DNA from: Intestinimonas massiliensis (ex Afouda et al. 2020)
GTDB taxonomy: Bacteria; Bacillota; Clostridia; Oscillospirales; Oscillospiraceae
Direction of reading: 5' to 3'
Assembly (NCBI RefSeq): GCF_900626285.1
Contig: NZ_LR131147.1
Span: 1,010,609-1,074,608, forward strand
Length of the DNA: 64,000 nt
Below are positions 8,245 through 16,572 of the stretch, piece by piece; positions within the stretch are counted from its first letter, which is position 1, and each line of letters begins with the position of its first letter. The position numbers and the translations under genes were made by a program. Below the pieces are notes generated by a model. It did no database searches, was not told the origin of the DNA, and saw only the letters and a program-made list of their open reading frames with translations.

Positions 8245-10503
8245 ATGCCTACCTACCGCTCCGCCTCCGGCAGCAGTGCTGAAGACTTGTTCATCGAACT
8301 GTTTTCCGACACCTTCGGTGCCGAAAAGGCCGGCTATCTATACTCCCAGTACCCTTTCTCCGACATCTACCAGAACAGCCGGTTTGCCGACTTTCTAATT
8401 GAGAACGGCGGGCGGAAGGTGGCCATCGAGATCGACGACGAGGCTTCCCACAACCCCAAGCTGATCTCTCAAAATAAGTTTTACGATGACCTGCTCAAGC
8501 AGAACAGCATGATCTACCTGGGATGGGATGTGTACCGCTGGGCGGTACGGCAGATGCAGCAGCAGCCGGAGACTGTAAAGGACGAGCTACGGGTATTCCT
8601 GGGCCAGCACCCCAGCTTCAGGGAGATTGAGGACTACCTCCCCACCCAGCGGGGCAAGGCACTGGATGGATCCAAACTAAAAACACACCAGAAGGAGGCA
8701 CTGGCGGCGCTGGAGGAGATGCGCTGCAACTTTGAGACCATCGCCCTGCTCTACCATGCCACCGGCACCGGCAAGACGGTGACCGCTGTCATGGACGCCA
8801 AGCGGTTTGGCAAGCGTACGCTGTTCCTGGCTCACACAGTAGAGCTGGTGGATCAGGCCACCAAGACCTTCCGGGATCTGTGGCCCAGGGCCACGGTGGG
8901 CCGCTATGTGGAGAGCATGAAGCAGGGCAACGCCTTCGTGGTCTGCGGCAGCATCCAGAGCGTGGCGCTGAACCTGGAGCGGTTCAAGCCGGATGATTTT
9001 GGCTACATCATTGTGGACGAGGCCCACCACGCCTCCGCCGATACATACCAGAAGGTTCTGTCCTACTTCACGCCGGAATTCACCCTGGGCCTGACTGCCA
9101 CGCCGGAGCGGGCCGATGACAAGAACATCCTGGATATCTTCAAGAACACCGCCCACAAGCTGGACATCCAGACCGCTGTGGAGATCGGCGAACTGGTGCC
9201 GGTGCGATGCATCCGCATCCATACCAACATCGATCTGACCAAGGTGCGGTTCAACAGCGTCCAGTACAACATCCGGGATTTGGAGAGCAAGATCTATGTG
9301 CCGGAGCGGAACCAGCTCATCGTGGACACCTGGCTCCAGTATGTGAAGGACAAGCGGACCGTCATCTTTTGTGCCTCCGTCAAGCATGCCCAAGAGATTG
9401 CCGGACGGCTCCATGATGCGGGGGTGGCTGCCGAGGCCGTGTCCGGCGGAATTAAGGCCAGTGACCGCCGGGAGGTGCTGGCCCGGTTTGAAAAGGGCGA
9501 GACCAAGGTGCTGTGCGCCTGCGACCTGCTCAACGAGGGCTGGGACTGCCCGGCCACCGAGGTGCTGTTCATGGCCCGGCCCACCATGTCCAAGGTGCTC
9601 TATACTCAGCAGCTGGGCCGGGGCATGCGGCTGTCCCCTGGCAAGGAAAGCTTGATGGTGTTCGACTTTGTGGACAACGCCAGCCAGTACAATATGCCCT
9701 ACTCCATGCACCGCCTGTTCCGGCTGAAGGAGTACAAGCCTGGTGCCCTGGTGCTGGGCACCAAGCAGCAGAAGACCGCCGAACAGGGCCTCTACGACCG
9801 TGGCGAGCGCCCGGACGCCCTGATCGACTGGCCGGTGGACGCCTTGGACTACGAACTGGTGGACATCTTCAACTGGCAGGAGGAGGCCGCCGGGATGATC
9901 TCCCAGATGGAATTTGTCCGCCGGGTGGACGTGCAGACGGAGACCATCGAGCGGTATGTCCGGGACGGCCTGCTGGTGCCCGATCTGGTGGTGCCCATGA
10001 GTGAGCACCGGACCTTCAAATATTTCAAAGAGGAGACCCTCCAGAAGTACGCAGAGCAGTACGGCTGGACGCTGATTGACGACTCCAACCGCAAGGATCT
10101 GTTTCTGGATATGGTACGGCAGATGGACATGAGCTACTCCTACAAGCCGGTACTGCTCAAGGCGGTACTGCTGTTCGCCGATGACAAGGGCCGGGTGAAG
10201 CTCAGCGACATCGTGACCTGCTTCCGGGAGTTCTACGAAGCCCGCCGGGCGGCTGGGCTGGTGGTGGAAAAGGCCAACAGCATCTACGCCAAGGGTGGCT
10301 ACACCGATGCACAGGCCCAGCGAAATATTCTCTCCAATCCCTTCAAACGGTTCGAGGATATGCAGATGCTCCACCACACCAAAACTTTGGGTGTGATCCA
10401 AGTGGATGAATCTGTCTGGAAGAAGCTGACCCGGGAGGAGAAGCAGGAAATTGAGCGGATCTGTGATGAAAAATTAGAAGACTATTATCGGCGTTTCAAG
10501 TAG
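8245..10503 (+). CDS. SF2 DEAH helicase with N-terminal nuclease-like domain
   Basis: A 752-residue protein. Residues 1-120 contain RFADFLI followed by KVAIEIDDEASHN, the pattern of Vsr/MTES_1575-type endonuclease-like domains (DF ... xxEID ... H). The helicase core follows: Walker A ATGTGKT at 172-178, DEAH at 258-261, SAT-type motif LGLTATP, and motif VI QQLGRGMR at 455-462. The remaining 250 residues form an unassigned C-terminal region. This resembles type I restriction HsdR and other defence helicase-nucleases, which translocate on DNA and cleave it. The ATG at 8245 follows GAGGTG by six bases; GTG at 8236 lies inside the ribosome site. Base composition is GC-richer than the Wadjet genes upstream, suggesting a separate origin. 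Confidence 0.85.
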   Translation: MPTYRSASGSSAEDLFIELFSDTFGAEKAGYLYSQYPFSDIYQNSRFADFLIENGGRKVAIEIDDEASHNPKLISQNKFYDDLLKQNSMIYLGWDVYRWAVRQMQQQPETVKDELRVFLGQHPSFREIEDYLPTQRGKALDGSKLKTHQKEALAALEEMRCNFETIALLYHATGTGKTVTAVMDAKRFGKRTLFLAHTVELVDQATKTFRDLWPRATVGRYVESMKQGNAFVVCGSIQSVALNLERFKPDDFGYIIVDEAHHASADTYQKVLSYFTPEFTLGLTATPERADDKNILDIFKNTAHKLDIQTAVEIGELVPVRCIRIHTNIDLTKVRFNSVQYNIRDLESKIYVPERNQLIVDTWLQYVKDKRTVIFCASVKHAQEIAGRLHDAGVAAEAVSGGIKASDRREVLARFEKGETKVLCACDLLNEGWDCPATEVLFMARPTMSKVLYTQQLGRGMRLSPGKESLMVFDFVDNASQYNMPYSMHRLFRLKEYKPGALVLGTKQQKTAEQGLYDRGERPDALIDWPVDALDYELVDIFNWQEEAAGMISQMEFVRRVDVQTETIERYVRDGLLVPDLVVPMSEHRTFKYFKEETLQKYAEQYGWTLIDDSNRKDLFLDMVRQMDMSYSYKPVLLKAVLLFADDKGRVKLSDIVTCFREFYEARRAAGLVVEKANSIYAKGGYTDAQAQRNILSNPFKRFEDMQMLHHTKTLGVIQVDESVWKKLTREEKQEIERICDEKLEDYYRRFK

Positions 10504-10524
10504 TGCAGAGAAAGGAAATGAGTG

Positions 10525-11058
10525 ATGAAGGTCATCTGCTTCGGCGATTCCAACACCTACGGCTATGACCCCCGGAGTTATTTCGGTGGGCGCTATGATG
10601 CAGACAGCCGGTGGGTGAATATCCTGGCTGCGGAAACCGGCTGGGAGGTCCGCAATATGGGGCAGAATGGCCGGGAGATCCCATCTGCTGCTTCCTCCTT
10701 CCCTGCTGACACAGATCTGCTGATCGTCATGCTGGGAACCAACGATCTGCTCCAGGGCCGAAGCCCGAAGCAGGCTGCCGAGCGGCTGGAACGATTTCTC
10801 GCCGTCATCACCCTGGACCGAAGCAGGATCCTGCTGATCGCGCCGCCACCGGTGACCCTGGGCGAGTGGGTGCCCAGCCAGCAGCTTATTGATGACTCCC
10901 ATGCGTTTGCCCAACTCTGTCAGGCTCTGACGGAGCGAATGGGGATCCGCTTTGCCGACGCTGGAATGTGGGACATCCCCCTGACCTATGACGGCGTACA
11001 TTTCACGGAGCAGGGCCATAGGGCCTTTGCCGCCGGGCTTCTGGAGGAACTCAGATGA
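10525..11058 (+). CDS. SGNH/GDSL-family hydrolase
   Basis: A 177-residue single-domain hydrolase. Block I is FGDSN with S9 as nucleophile, block III is LGTND, and block V is DGVHFTEQGH, so the Ser-Asp-His triad and oxyanion residues are all present. The family includes esterases, lipases and acetylhydrolases; the substrate is unknown. There is no signal peptide, so it is cytoplasmic. The ATG at 10525 is chosen over GTG at 10522; AAAGG lies about ten bases upstream. The stop overlaps the start of the rhodanese lipoprotein (11055). It follows the helicase by 21 bases and may be cotranscribed, though a role with the helicase is not obvious. Confidence 0.85.
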   Translation: MKVICFGDSNTYGYDPRSYFGGRYDADSRWVNILAAETGWEVRNMGQNGREIPSAASSFPADTDLLIVMLGTNDLLQGRSPKQAAERLERFLAVITLDRSRILLIAPPPVTLGEWVPSQQLIDDSHAFAQLCQALTERMGIRFADAGMWDIPLTYDGVHFTEQGHRAFAAGLLEELR

Positions 11059-11435
11059 AACGAATGATCCCCTTACTGCTCTCCCTTCTATTGCTGGCCG
11101 GATGCGGCGGGAATTCCGCCGACAGCTCCTATCACCAGATCACCCAGGAAGAGACCAAAGAGATGATGGACACCCAGGAGGTCATCATTCTGGATGTACG
11201 GGAGCAGGACGAATACGACAGCGGCCACATTCCTGGCGCTGTCCTGCTGCCGGCGGGCAGTATTGATGAAACCACCGCAGCCGAGGTGATTCCGGAGAAA
11301 GACTCCACGGTGCTGGTCTACTGCCGCAGTGGGAACCGGAGCAAGACCGCTTCCTCCACACTGGCCGAACTAGGGTACACCAATATCTATGAATTCGGTG
11401 GCATAAACACCTGGCCGTATGAGACGGAAACGTAA
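11055..11435 (+). CDS. Rhodanese-like lipoprotein
   Basis: A 126-residue protein. The N-terminus is a lipoprotein signal peptide with the lipobox LLAG before C17, so the mature protein should be anchored on the outside of the membrane. A single rhodanese domain follows (about 28-122), with LDVREQDEYDSGHIPGA and the active-site loop CRSGNRS containing the catalytic cysteine. Rhodaneses transfer sulfane sulfur or handle thiol persulfides; extracellular lipoprotein versions are of uncertain function. It overlaps the SGNH gene by four bases and is followed by a strong hairpin terminator, so it ends the forward transcription unit. Confidence 0.87.
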   Translation: MKRMIPLLLSLLLLAGCGGNSADSSYHQITQEETKEMMDTQEVIILDVREQDEYDSGHIPGAVLLPAGSIDETTAAEVIPEKDSTVLVYCRSGNRSKTASSTLAELGYTNIYEFGGINTWPYETET

Positions 11436-11475
11436 GATAAACGCACAAAATCTACATCGCCTATACAAAGAATAC

Positions 11476-11499
11476 GGGACTGGCCGGTTGGCCAGTCCC
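11476..11499. terminator. Bidirectional hairpin between convergent genes
   Basis: Ten-base perfect stem (GGGACTGGCC / GGCCAGTCCC) with a GGTT loop, placed between the rhodanese gene and the convergent 289-residue protein gene. There is no long T-run on either side, so it may need help or act as an mRNA 3' stabiliser. Confidence 0.6.
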
Positions 11500-11504
11500 G
11501 CCGC

Positions 11505-12374
11505 TTATTTGGGTAGATAATCCTCTTTTACTCGATACCGGCTAATACCGAAACTATTGCTCCGCTCGATGACCTCCCGGGGGAGTTGGTTCAGATACTT
11601 CCGGCCAAAGTTGGTATCGCCGAAGTAACAGTCAAAATTGGTCACAGGGAGTACTACCCAGTCGCTGTCCTCTGGGCGGTTGGCCAGGTAATAAGCCACC
11701 AGAGTAGGCAGGACATTGGAAGGCATTTTCTCAGGGCGAATCTGCTCAAGTCTCTTTGTTAGTTCCGACGGCAGTTCAGGTTCTGTGCGGCGCAGAGGAC
11801 CCAATTCCAGGGCATCGGCAATCATATCATCAAAGCGGATCGTCCACGCACCTTCCGTAGAGGTGGAAAGAGCCTTGGTTTGGTATTGGAGCACCTTGCT
11901 GCGCCACACTCGGTCAAACCGCTTGCTTAGCTCGCCGGCAGAGTCCGCATAGTTTTTACGGACCAATTCCGGATGCTCGGTGGCAAAACGCATAGCCTGA
12001 TGGAAGTGGCGACTGAACCAGCCCCAGCTATCCTTGTCCACTAACTTGGGAAACTGTTCGTGGAGTGACGCAAAATCAGTGCGGTGCTGCCACTCTTCTT
12101 TGGGTGTACTGTCCCGCTCCGGAATGCTGCACCAGGCGCACAGACTATCGTGAGCATAATCAATCCGCTCTCTGGGATCGCCTGGTAGCAGCGCACCTTC
12201 TGAATCGTGGAAGAGAAAGCCCCGCGCCAGGATGGTCAAAATGCGATTCATACCGCTGAAATCCCGCAGGGCCTCGAAAGTAAACCGCCCCAGCCAGGTG
12301 GTGTCTTTTTTGCCAGAGGCACGGTACGCCACCGGCTCTGTATAATCTAAAAATTCCTGCCACTCATTCAGCAT
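11505..12374 (-). CDS. Unrecognised protein coupled to the RdRP-like polymerase
   Basis: A 289-residue, mostly soluble protein that I do not recognise. It starts MLNEWQEFLDYTEPVAYR and carries tryptophan-rich stretches such as WGWFSRHFHQAMRF and a C-terminal region with VVLPVTNFDCYFGDTNFGRKYL. No signal peptide, membrane segment or nucleotide-binding loop is visible. The ATG at 12374 has GGAGGT five bases upstream and lies inside the end of the polymerase gene (stop at 12364-12366), an 11-base overlap that implies coupled translation. It is therefore most likely a dedicated partner of the polymerase. The C-terminal half, with its conserved aromatic/glycine pattern, might be a catalytic or binding domain, but nothing can be named. 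Confidence 0.8.
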   Translation of the reverse strand: MLNEWQEFLDYTEPVAYRASGKKDTTWLGRFTFEALRDFSGMNRILTILARGFLFHDSEGALLPGDPRERIDYAHDSLCAWCSIPERDSTPKEEWQHRTDFASLHEQFPKLVDKDSWGWFSRHFHQAMRFATEHPELVRKNYADSAGELSKRFDRVWRSKVLQYQTKALSTSTEGAWTIRFDDMIADALELGPLRRTEPELPSELTKRLEQIRPEKMPSNVLPTLVAYYLANRPEDSDWVVLPVTNFDCYFGDTNFGRKYLNQLPREVIERSNSFGISRYRVKEDYLPK

Positions 12375-15300
12375 GGCGCACCTCCAATACATTGGGTTCT
12401 AGCGTATCCAGCAACAGATCCCACAGCAGATTCCGCTTGCCCAGGGCCTCCAGATAGCGCACAGCCACCTGTGGACGCACAATCTCATTCAACAGTTCCC
12501 GGCACCGTATAGATACCGCCTCCCGATAGTGTTGGGAGTTCCGCTTGTCGAGATATGCTTCCATCAAATTGTCAAATACCGGCGAATCGTCGGAACGATG
12601 CAACTGTCGTTGTTTTCGCTGCTCATTTTCCTGCAGAATGTCACAGAGCAAGTCGCTTAGAACCCGATATCCGCCGCTACGGAAATCAGAAAACAAGTCA
12701 AACAGTTGCTCAAACTCCGGGAGCCATGTAAGAAGGAAGTGCATTCTCTGCTCTTCTGTAAGAAACTGCCACTTGGTGTTATCCAACGCTGCCCAGATTT
12801 CCTCCAAACGTTCCGGAGGCAGTATTCCAAGCTGAGCGTACAGCTCGTCCGTATCCCAAAGTTCCTCCTGTCCTCGGGCAAAGAGAATCCGCTCTATATC
12901 ACTCTTCCGTTTCTTTTCTTTTGGCTCTACCCGGCAGGCCCGGATGCGGGAGAGGCAGGCTTCATAGTCGCGCAGCAGTGCGGAGACCTGCTCCAAAATC
13001 TCCTGATCGAGATGCTCCCTCCAGTCCGATTCCTGGGCAAAGGTGAAGAGCTCATAGTCCTTTGCCGGCTTGGACTTGATGGTCGGCGTGTGCTTTCCCA
13101 GCTGGAGGGCCAGATAGGGCAGCCGCTCCAGATTGGAGTCCACCTTGTCCCAGTCAATTTTCTCAAAGAAGGCTTTGATGCGCTGCTGGTGGGTGGGCTC
13201 GTACCAGGCCCGCCGGGTCTCTTCCGATTTCTCCACCAGATTTTTATACTGCAGGAAGGGCGTCCGTTCCATCCGCCGCTCCTTCAGGTACTCGTCCAGA
13301 TCCGGGCGGATCCCGCTCTTGGCGGCGTCAATTTCCAGCCCAGTCAGGATGGCCAGCACCTCCGTCTCCTCCTGAAGCCGCTTTCGCTCCTCTGCGTTGG
13401 AGTTTTCATTGTAGGCGATGATGCTGCGATCCAGAGCGGCGTTGCAGATCTGCCCCACTCGGGAGGAAAAGGTACCCCGCACCAATTCAAACCGAGCCTC
13501 CCAGTCATCTGCATTACGGATCAATGGTTCTGCTGAGGGGATCATCAGCAATGGGATATTCGCCTCGTTGGAGAGCGCGTCATCTGCGGTGTGGTGAGAT
13601 GCCTCATAGTTCCGGCGAACACACTCGTTCAGAATAGGGTCGGCGATAGTCTTGATCATATCCCCGTCATAATCCGCACCGCCCAGGCGCTCCGCCGCCA
13701 GCATGGTAGAGTCCACCATGACAAGATCGGTGAGATGGTGGAAATAGTTATGCCGCAGCTGCAGCTTGTCTTTCTTGGCATCGTAGGAAGAGAGCTGCAG
13801 CTCTTCATTTCTGGCGATATGAGGGTTACGCAGTAGGGTACAGACAGTTCCACGTTGATAGGCCGCACCAGGTGCATAGAAGGCGCTGGTTTTGAATCGC
13901 AAACTTTTGGTCACTTCGTAATAGCTTTTATTCCGTGATTTCTTTGGAAGCGTCTCCAGCAGATAACTTAAAAAGTCCATGAGATCCCCGGAGAGGTAGC
14001 GGTTATCACCGGCCACGATCAGCCGGCCTACGGCGTAGTTCCTCAAAATCTGTTTTGCTCTGGCATCCAGTTCATTCTGATAGATAGGTTCGCCGATCAT
14101 CCGTGGATTTTTGCGCAGAATCCTTCCCAGTAGATGCTCCCGGCTTTTACGGAAAGGCAGGATGCCCCAGCGGTTCATGCGTTTCAGAAAATATTCCTGT
14201 TGGAACTTTTTGTTGGCCCGGAAGTTGTAGTAGGCCACCTCGGTCTGTTTGGTGAGCCAGTTCCGCGTGTCCTCTTCTGGACTGTGATCCCAACCGTCAG
14301 GCAGGTCGCGGGGCCGGAACTCATCCTCTCGGATGGAAACCGTATTCAAAAACTGGTAGTTCAGCTCCGTGTGGGTTTCCGGCTTCACCTTGCTGACGTT
14401 GGTGATATATAAAGCGTGGCGGTAGCGGCGGAAGGCGTCCCAGTAGTCTGCCCAGGTCATACCGCTGTCCTTCAGCCAACCAAAGCCCTTGAACATACTC
14501 TTGGTAAGGATAATGTCTACGTCCTTGACGTTGTGCTCCTGTCCCCAGATATCCGTGATTACCTTTTGCCCGCACAAGTCCAAAAGGGTCTGGAAGTTTA
14601 CCTGATGCACCATTCCCTTGACATAGGGTAAACGGATCTGGAAGGAGGTGTGGACAACGGAACCGCAGAGTGCCCGGTCGACGACTTTGGCATACTGCTT
14701 GGAAATGAGGCCCTCCCCGTCAAAGCAGGTGATAGCGACATCCGTCCGCCGCTCTACCCGATGGTATTTCCGGGTGCTGTTCTGGGTGCCGTCGTCCTCT
14801 ACTGTGATGACAGAGACATTCCTGGCCGTCACAACTGGATTATCTACCACAATAACACGGTGGGGCCTGTCAATGCCGATCCCGTCCAGCCGCACACCGC
14901 TGGAGAGCATTAACCCGTTGTAGGCGTAGAGCTTACTGAGCTGACAGTCGCCAATGGTCATGTCCATCTGGATGCGGCGGCGTACCTGGTGGTACACATC
15001 CTCCCGGAGAAAGGACAGCTTGCTCTGGCGGCTCATGCTGTTCGAACGCTCAAAGGCGAGATAGCGATGCATCCCCGAGCCGAAATCCAGGCACACGCCC
15101 TCCGGACGGAACATATCCCGTGCTTTCTCCTTACGGATCTGCTGTCGAGGCAGCGTGCTGCTGCGGTCGAAAATTCCGGAGAAGTCCATATAGAAAATGA
15201 CATCGGCAAGACCATCGATCAAATGGTCGTCTGTCGGTTCTGAAAAGTCGTCTCCTTGAAGAACACACATGATCTGAAAGAACAGTGCGTTGCCATCCTG

Positions 15301-15441
15301 CTCGTGCAGAGCAGAAAAGCTCTTGCATTTTTCCGTTGCTGACCGGTCAAGGGCAAAGTGCCATTGCCCGTTTTCCCGGGCAGCATAGCTCATCACTGCC
15401 CGGGCGGATACTTCAAAAATACGGTATTTGCTCTGGGCCAT
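12364..15441 (-). CDS. RdRP/YonO-like DxDGD RNA polymerase homologue
   Basis: A 1025-residue protein. Residues 590-594 read DYDGD within ERLGGADYDGDMIKT, matching the universal DxDGD metal-binding motif of the double-psi beta-barrel polymerases in the layout used by eukaryotic RNA-silencing RdRPs (SGGDLDGD) and phage YonO. About 50 residues earlier, RNPH at 538-541 followed by a glutamate matches the RdRP RxPxxxxxE block. The N-terminal half has no recognised domain and the C-terminus is helical and charged. The start is ATG 15441 with GGAGGTGAG just before it; upstream in-frame starts lack this site. It is the first gene of a two-gene reverse operon and sits back to back with an excisionase-like gene. 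Whether it copies RNA or transcribes DNA cannot be told. Confidence 0.8.
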   Translation of the reverse strand: MAQSKYRIFEVSARAVMSYAARENGQWHFALDRSATEKCKSFSALHEQDGNALFFQIMCVLQGDDFSEPTDDHLIDGLADVIFYMDFSGIFDRSSTLPRQQIRKEKARDMFRPEGVCLDFGSGMHRYLAFERSNSMSRQSKLSFLREDVYHQVRRRIQMDMTIGDCQLSKLYAYNGLMLSSGVRLDGIGIDRPHRVIVVDNPVVTARNVSVITVEDDGTQNSTRKYHRVERRTDVAITCFDGEGLISKQYAKVVDRALCGSVVHTSFQIRLPYVKGMVHQVNFQTLLDLCGQKVITDIWGQEHNVKDVDIILTKSMFKGFGWLKDSGMTWADYWDAFRRYRHALYITNVSKVKPETHTELNYQFLNTVSIREDEFRPRDLPDGWDHSPEEDTRNWLTKQTEVAYYNFRANKKFQQEYFLKRMNRWGILPFRKSREHLLGRILRKNPRMIGEPIYQNELDARAKQILRNYAVGRLIVAGDNRYLSGDLMDFLSYLLETLPKKSRNKSYYEVTKSLRFKTSAFYAPGAAYQRGTVCTLLRNPHIARNEELQLSSYDAKKDKLQLRHNYFHHLTDLVMVDSTMLAAERLGGADYDGDMIKTIADPILNECVRRNYEASHHTADDALSNEANIPLLMIPSAEPLIRNADDWEARFELVRGTFSSRVGQICNAALDRSIIAYNENSNAEERKRLQEETEVLAILTGLEIDAAKSGIRPDLDEYLKERRMERTPFLQYKNLVEKSEETRRAWYEPTHQQRIKAFFEKIDWDKVDSNLERLPYLALQLGKHTPTIKSKPAKDYELFTFAQESDWREHLDQEILEQVSALLRDYEACLSRIRACRVEPKEKKRKSDIERILFARGQEELWDTDELYAQLGILPPERLEEIWAALDNTKWQFLTEEQRMHFLLTWLPEFEQLFDLFSDFRSGGYRVLSDLLCDILQENEQRKQRQLHRSDDSPVFDNLMEAYLDKRNSQHYREAVSIRCRELLNEIVRPQVAVRYLEALGKRNLLWDLLLDTLEPNVLEVRHAE

Positions 15442-15498
15442 TTTCTCACCTCCGGATACACCCATTCTATCACAGAGAAGAAAAAAGGCAATACAAAC

Positions 15499-15527
15499 AC
15501 TGCTCCCACAAATTTTGCAGGAGCAGT
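15499..15527. promoter_or_regulatory. Hairpin in the divergent polymerase/xis intergenic region
   Basis: Eight-base perfect inverted repeat ACTGCTCC / GGAGCAGT separated by 13 bases, in the 119-base gap between the RdRP-like gene and the excisionase-like gene. As both genes are transcribed outward, it could be an operator for an element regulator or a 5'-leader hairpin. No clear -35/-10 pair was identified. Confidence 0.35.
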
Positions 15528-15560
15528 TTATTTCTCTGACTAGAAAGGGGTAAAGCAATT

Positions 15561-15770
15561 ATGAAAATCTCGAGCATTCAGTCCTATGATGACCTGCCGC
15601 TGTTTCTCAACGTGAATCTGGTGGCACAGGTGCTGGGCGTGTCCATCTCCACCGCCTACGAGGTGATGCACGAACCCGGCTTCCCGGTACTGCGTGTGGG
15701 CAGCCGCATGGTGGTACCCAAGGAAAAGTTCATTCAGTGGGCGGAGGAGCAAGCAGGAGGTGCGAAATGA
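15561..15770 (+). CDS. Excisionase-like helix-turn-helix protein
   Basis: A 69-residue MerR/excisionase-family DNA-binding protein. LNVNLVAQVLGVSISTAYEVMH forms the winged-helix HTH, and FPVLRVGSRMVVPKEKFIQWAEE is the typical second half of the 'helix-turn-helix, excisionase family' domain. Such proteins direct the integrase toward excision of integrative elements or act as element regulators. AGAAAGG lies about ten bases before the ATG. Its stop overlaps the next start (ATGA at 15767-15770). It is the first gene of the mobilisation operon and lies about 4 kb from the integrases, an arrangement common in Firmicutes mobilisable elements. Confidence 0.85.
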   Translation: MKISSIQSYDDLPLFLNVNLVAQVLGVSISTAYEVMHEPGFPVLRVGSRMVVPKEKFIQWAEEQAGGAK

Positions 15771-16207
15771 AAAAGCAAAGCTGGACCAAGCGTGATCCCA
15801 TCAAAAACTATTTCCCGCTGCCCAACGAGCTCTACGATCTGAATCTGTCCCGGGGCGCCATTGTGGTCTACGGTTTCCTGCTGCGCTGCGAAAACCGGAA
15901 GACCTATCAGTGTCTGCTCAGCTACCGGGAGATCGCAGAACGTGTGGGCATGTGCGTGAGCACGGTGCGCAAGTATGTGGCGGAGCTGGAAGAACGGCTG
16001 CTCATCCGTACGGAGCGTACGACCATCACCACCCAAGACGGCCGCAAACGAAACGGCTGCCTGCGCTATCATGTCCTGCCCATCCAGATGTCCATCAACC
16101 AGTACTATGAGCGGCAGCTGGACAGAGCCGATCTGATTCTGGAGCAGTACAGGGCGGAGCGGAGTGCAGCTGCGCTGGATAGAAAGGAGGGTACATCCAA
16201 ATGTTGA
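15767..16207 (+). CDS. Helix-turn-helix replication/regulatory protein of the element
   Basis: A 146-residue protein with an HTH_36-type winged helix: it begins with DPIKNYFPLPNELYDLNL, then LSYREIAERVGMCVSTVRKYVAEL and LEERLLIRTER. This layout is found in short plasmid/ICE replication-initiator-like and helix-turn-helix proteins of Clostridia elements. The function is probably DNA binding at the element's origin or promoter (inference). The ATG at 15767 follows GGAGG and overlaps the excisionase stop. The C-terminal 30 residues are charged and overlap the start of the next gene. Confidence 0.75.
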   Translation: MKKQSWTKRDPIKNYFPLPNELYDLNLSRGAIVVYGFLLRCENRKTYQCLLSYREIAERVGMCVSTVRKYVAELEERLLIRTERTTITTQDGRKRNGCLRYHVLPIQMSINQYYERQLDRADLILEQYRAERSAAALDRKEGTSKC

Positions 16208-16572
16208 TGCAGGAGCTGGACCGTATGATCCAGGAAGAGCCTTACCTGTCTGCCATGGCCACGGCGGACAAGCGGAAGTACATCGTCAGTAAGTGGAACG
16301 CCAGTCACGGGGAACCCATCGACGAAGATGCCGTGGCACTGTTCCTCTGTGATGAGCGCCGTGGAGAGCTCACCGAGGAGCAGAGGGCCTTTGCGAAAGA
16401 GCGCCGAGCGGAGTTTGAGCACTGCAATCAAATCGCGGTGTACCGGCTGCTCCAATGCGGCGAGATGATGCGCCGGCATCTGGTGTCCGGCCCGGCGGAA
16501 TACTGCCGAATCTTCCTGCCCCAGTGCACCGTCCCATGCGACAGGAGAATCCCCCTGTGTGGCGGCCTGTGA
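16201..16572 (+). CDS. Hypothetical element protein
   Basis: A 123-residue protein without a domain I recognise. The N-terminal 85 residues are charged and helical (LDRMIQEEPYLSAMATADKRKYIVSKW, then ELTEEQRAFAKERRAEF); the last 20 residues are cysteine/proline-rich and look less like a folded domain. GGAGGG precedes the ATG at 16201, which overlaps the HTH gene by seven bases, so expression with the operon is likely. No gene follows for almost 300 bases. Confidence 0.6.
   Translation: MLMQELDRMIQEEPYLSAMATADKRKYIVSKWNASHGEPIDEDAVALFLCDERRGELTEEQRAFAKERRAEFEHCNQIAVYRLLQCGEMMRRHLVSGPAEYCRIFLPQCTVPCDRRIPLCGGL

Noticed and set aside
8677..10401. 574-codon open frame on the reverse strand inside the helicase gene
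   Set aside because: It is an antisense shadow of a GC-rich gene: His/Leu/Gly-rich composition, no ribosome site, no domain, and the forward helicase has all its motifs.
15442..15558. Longer N-terminus for the RdRP-like protein
   Set aside because: The extra 39 residues include the sequence that forms the GGAGGTGAG ribosome site of ATG 15441, and no site lies before the upstream ATG.
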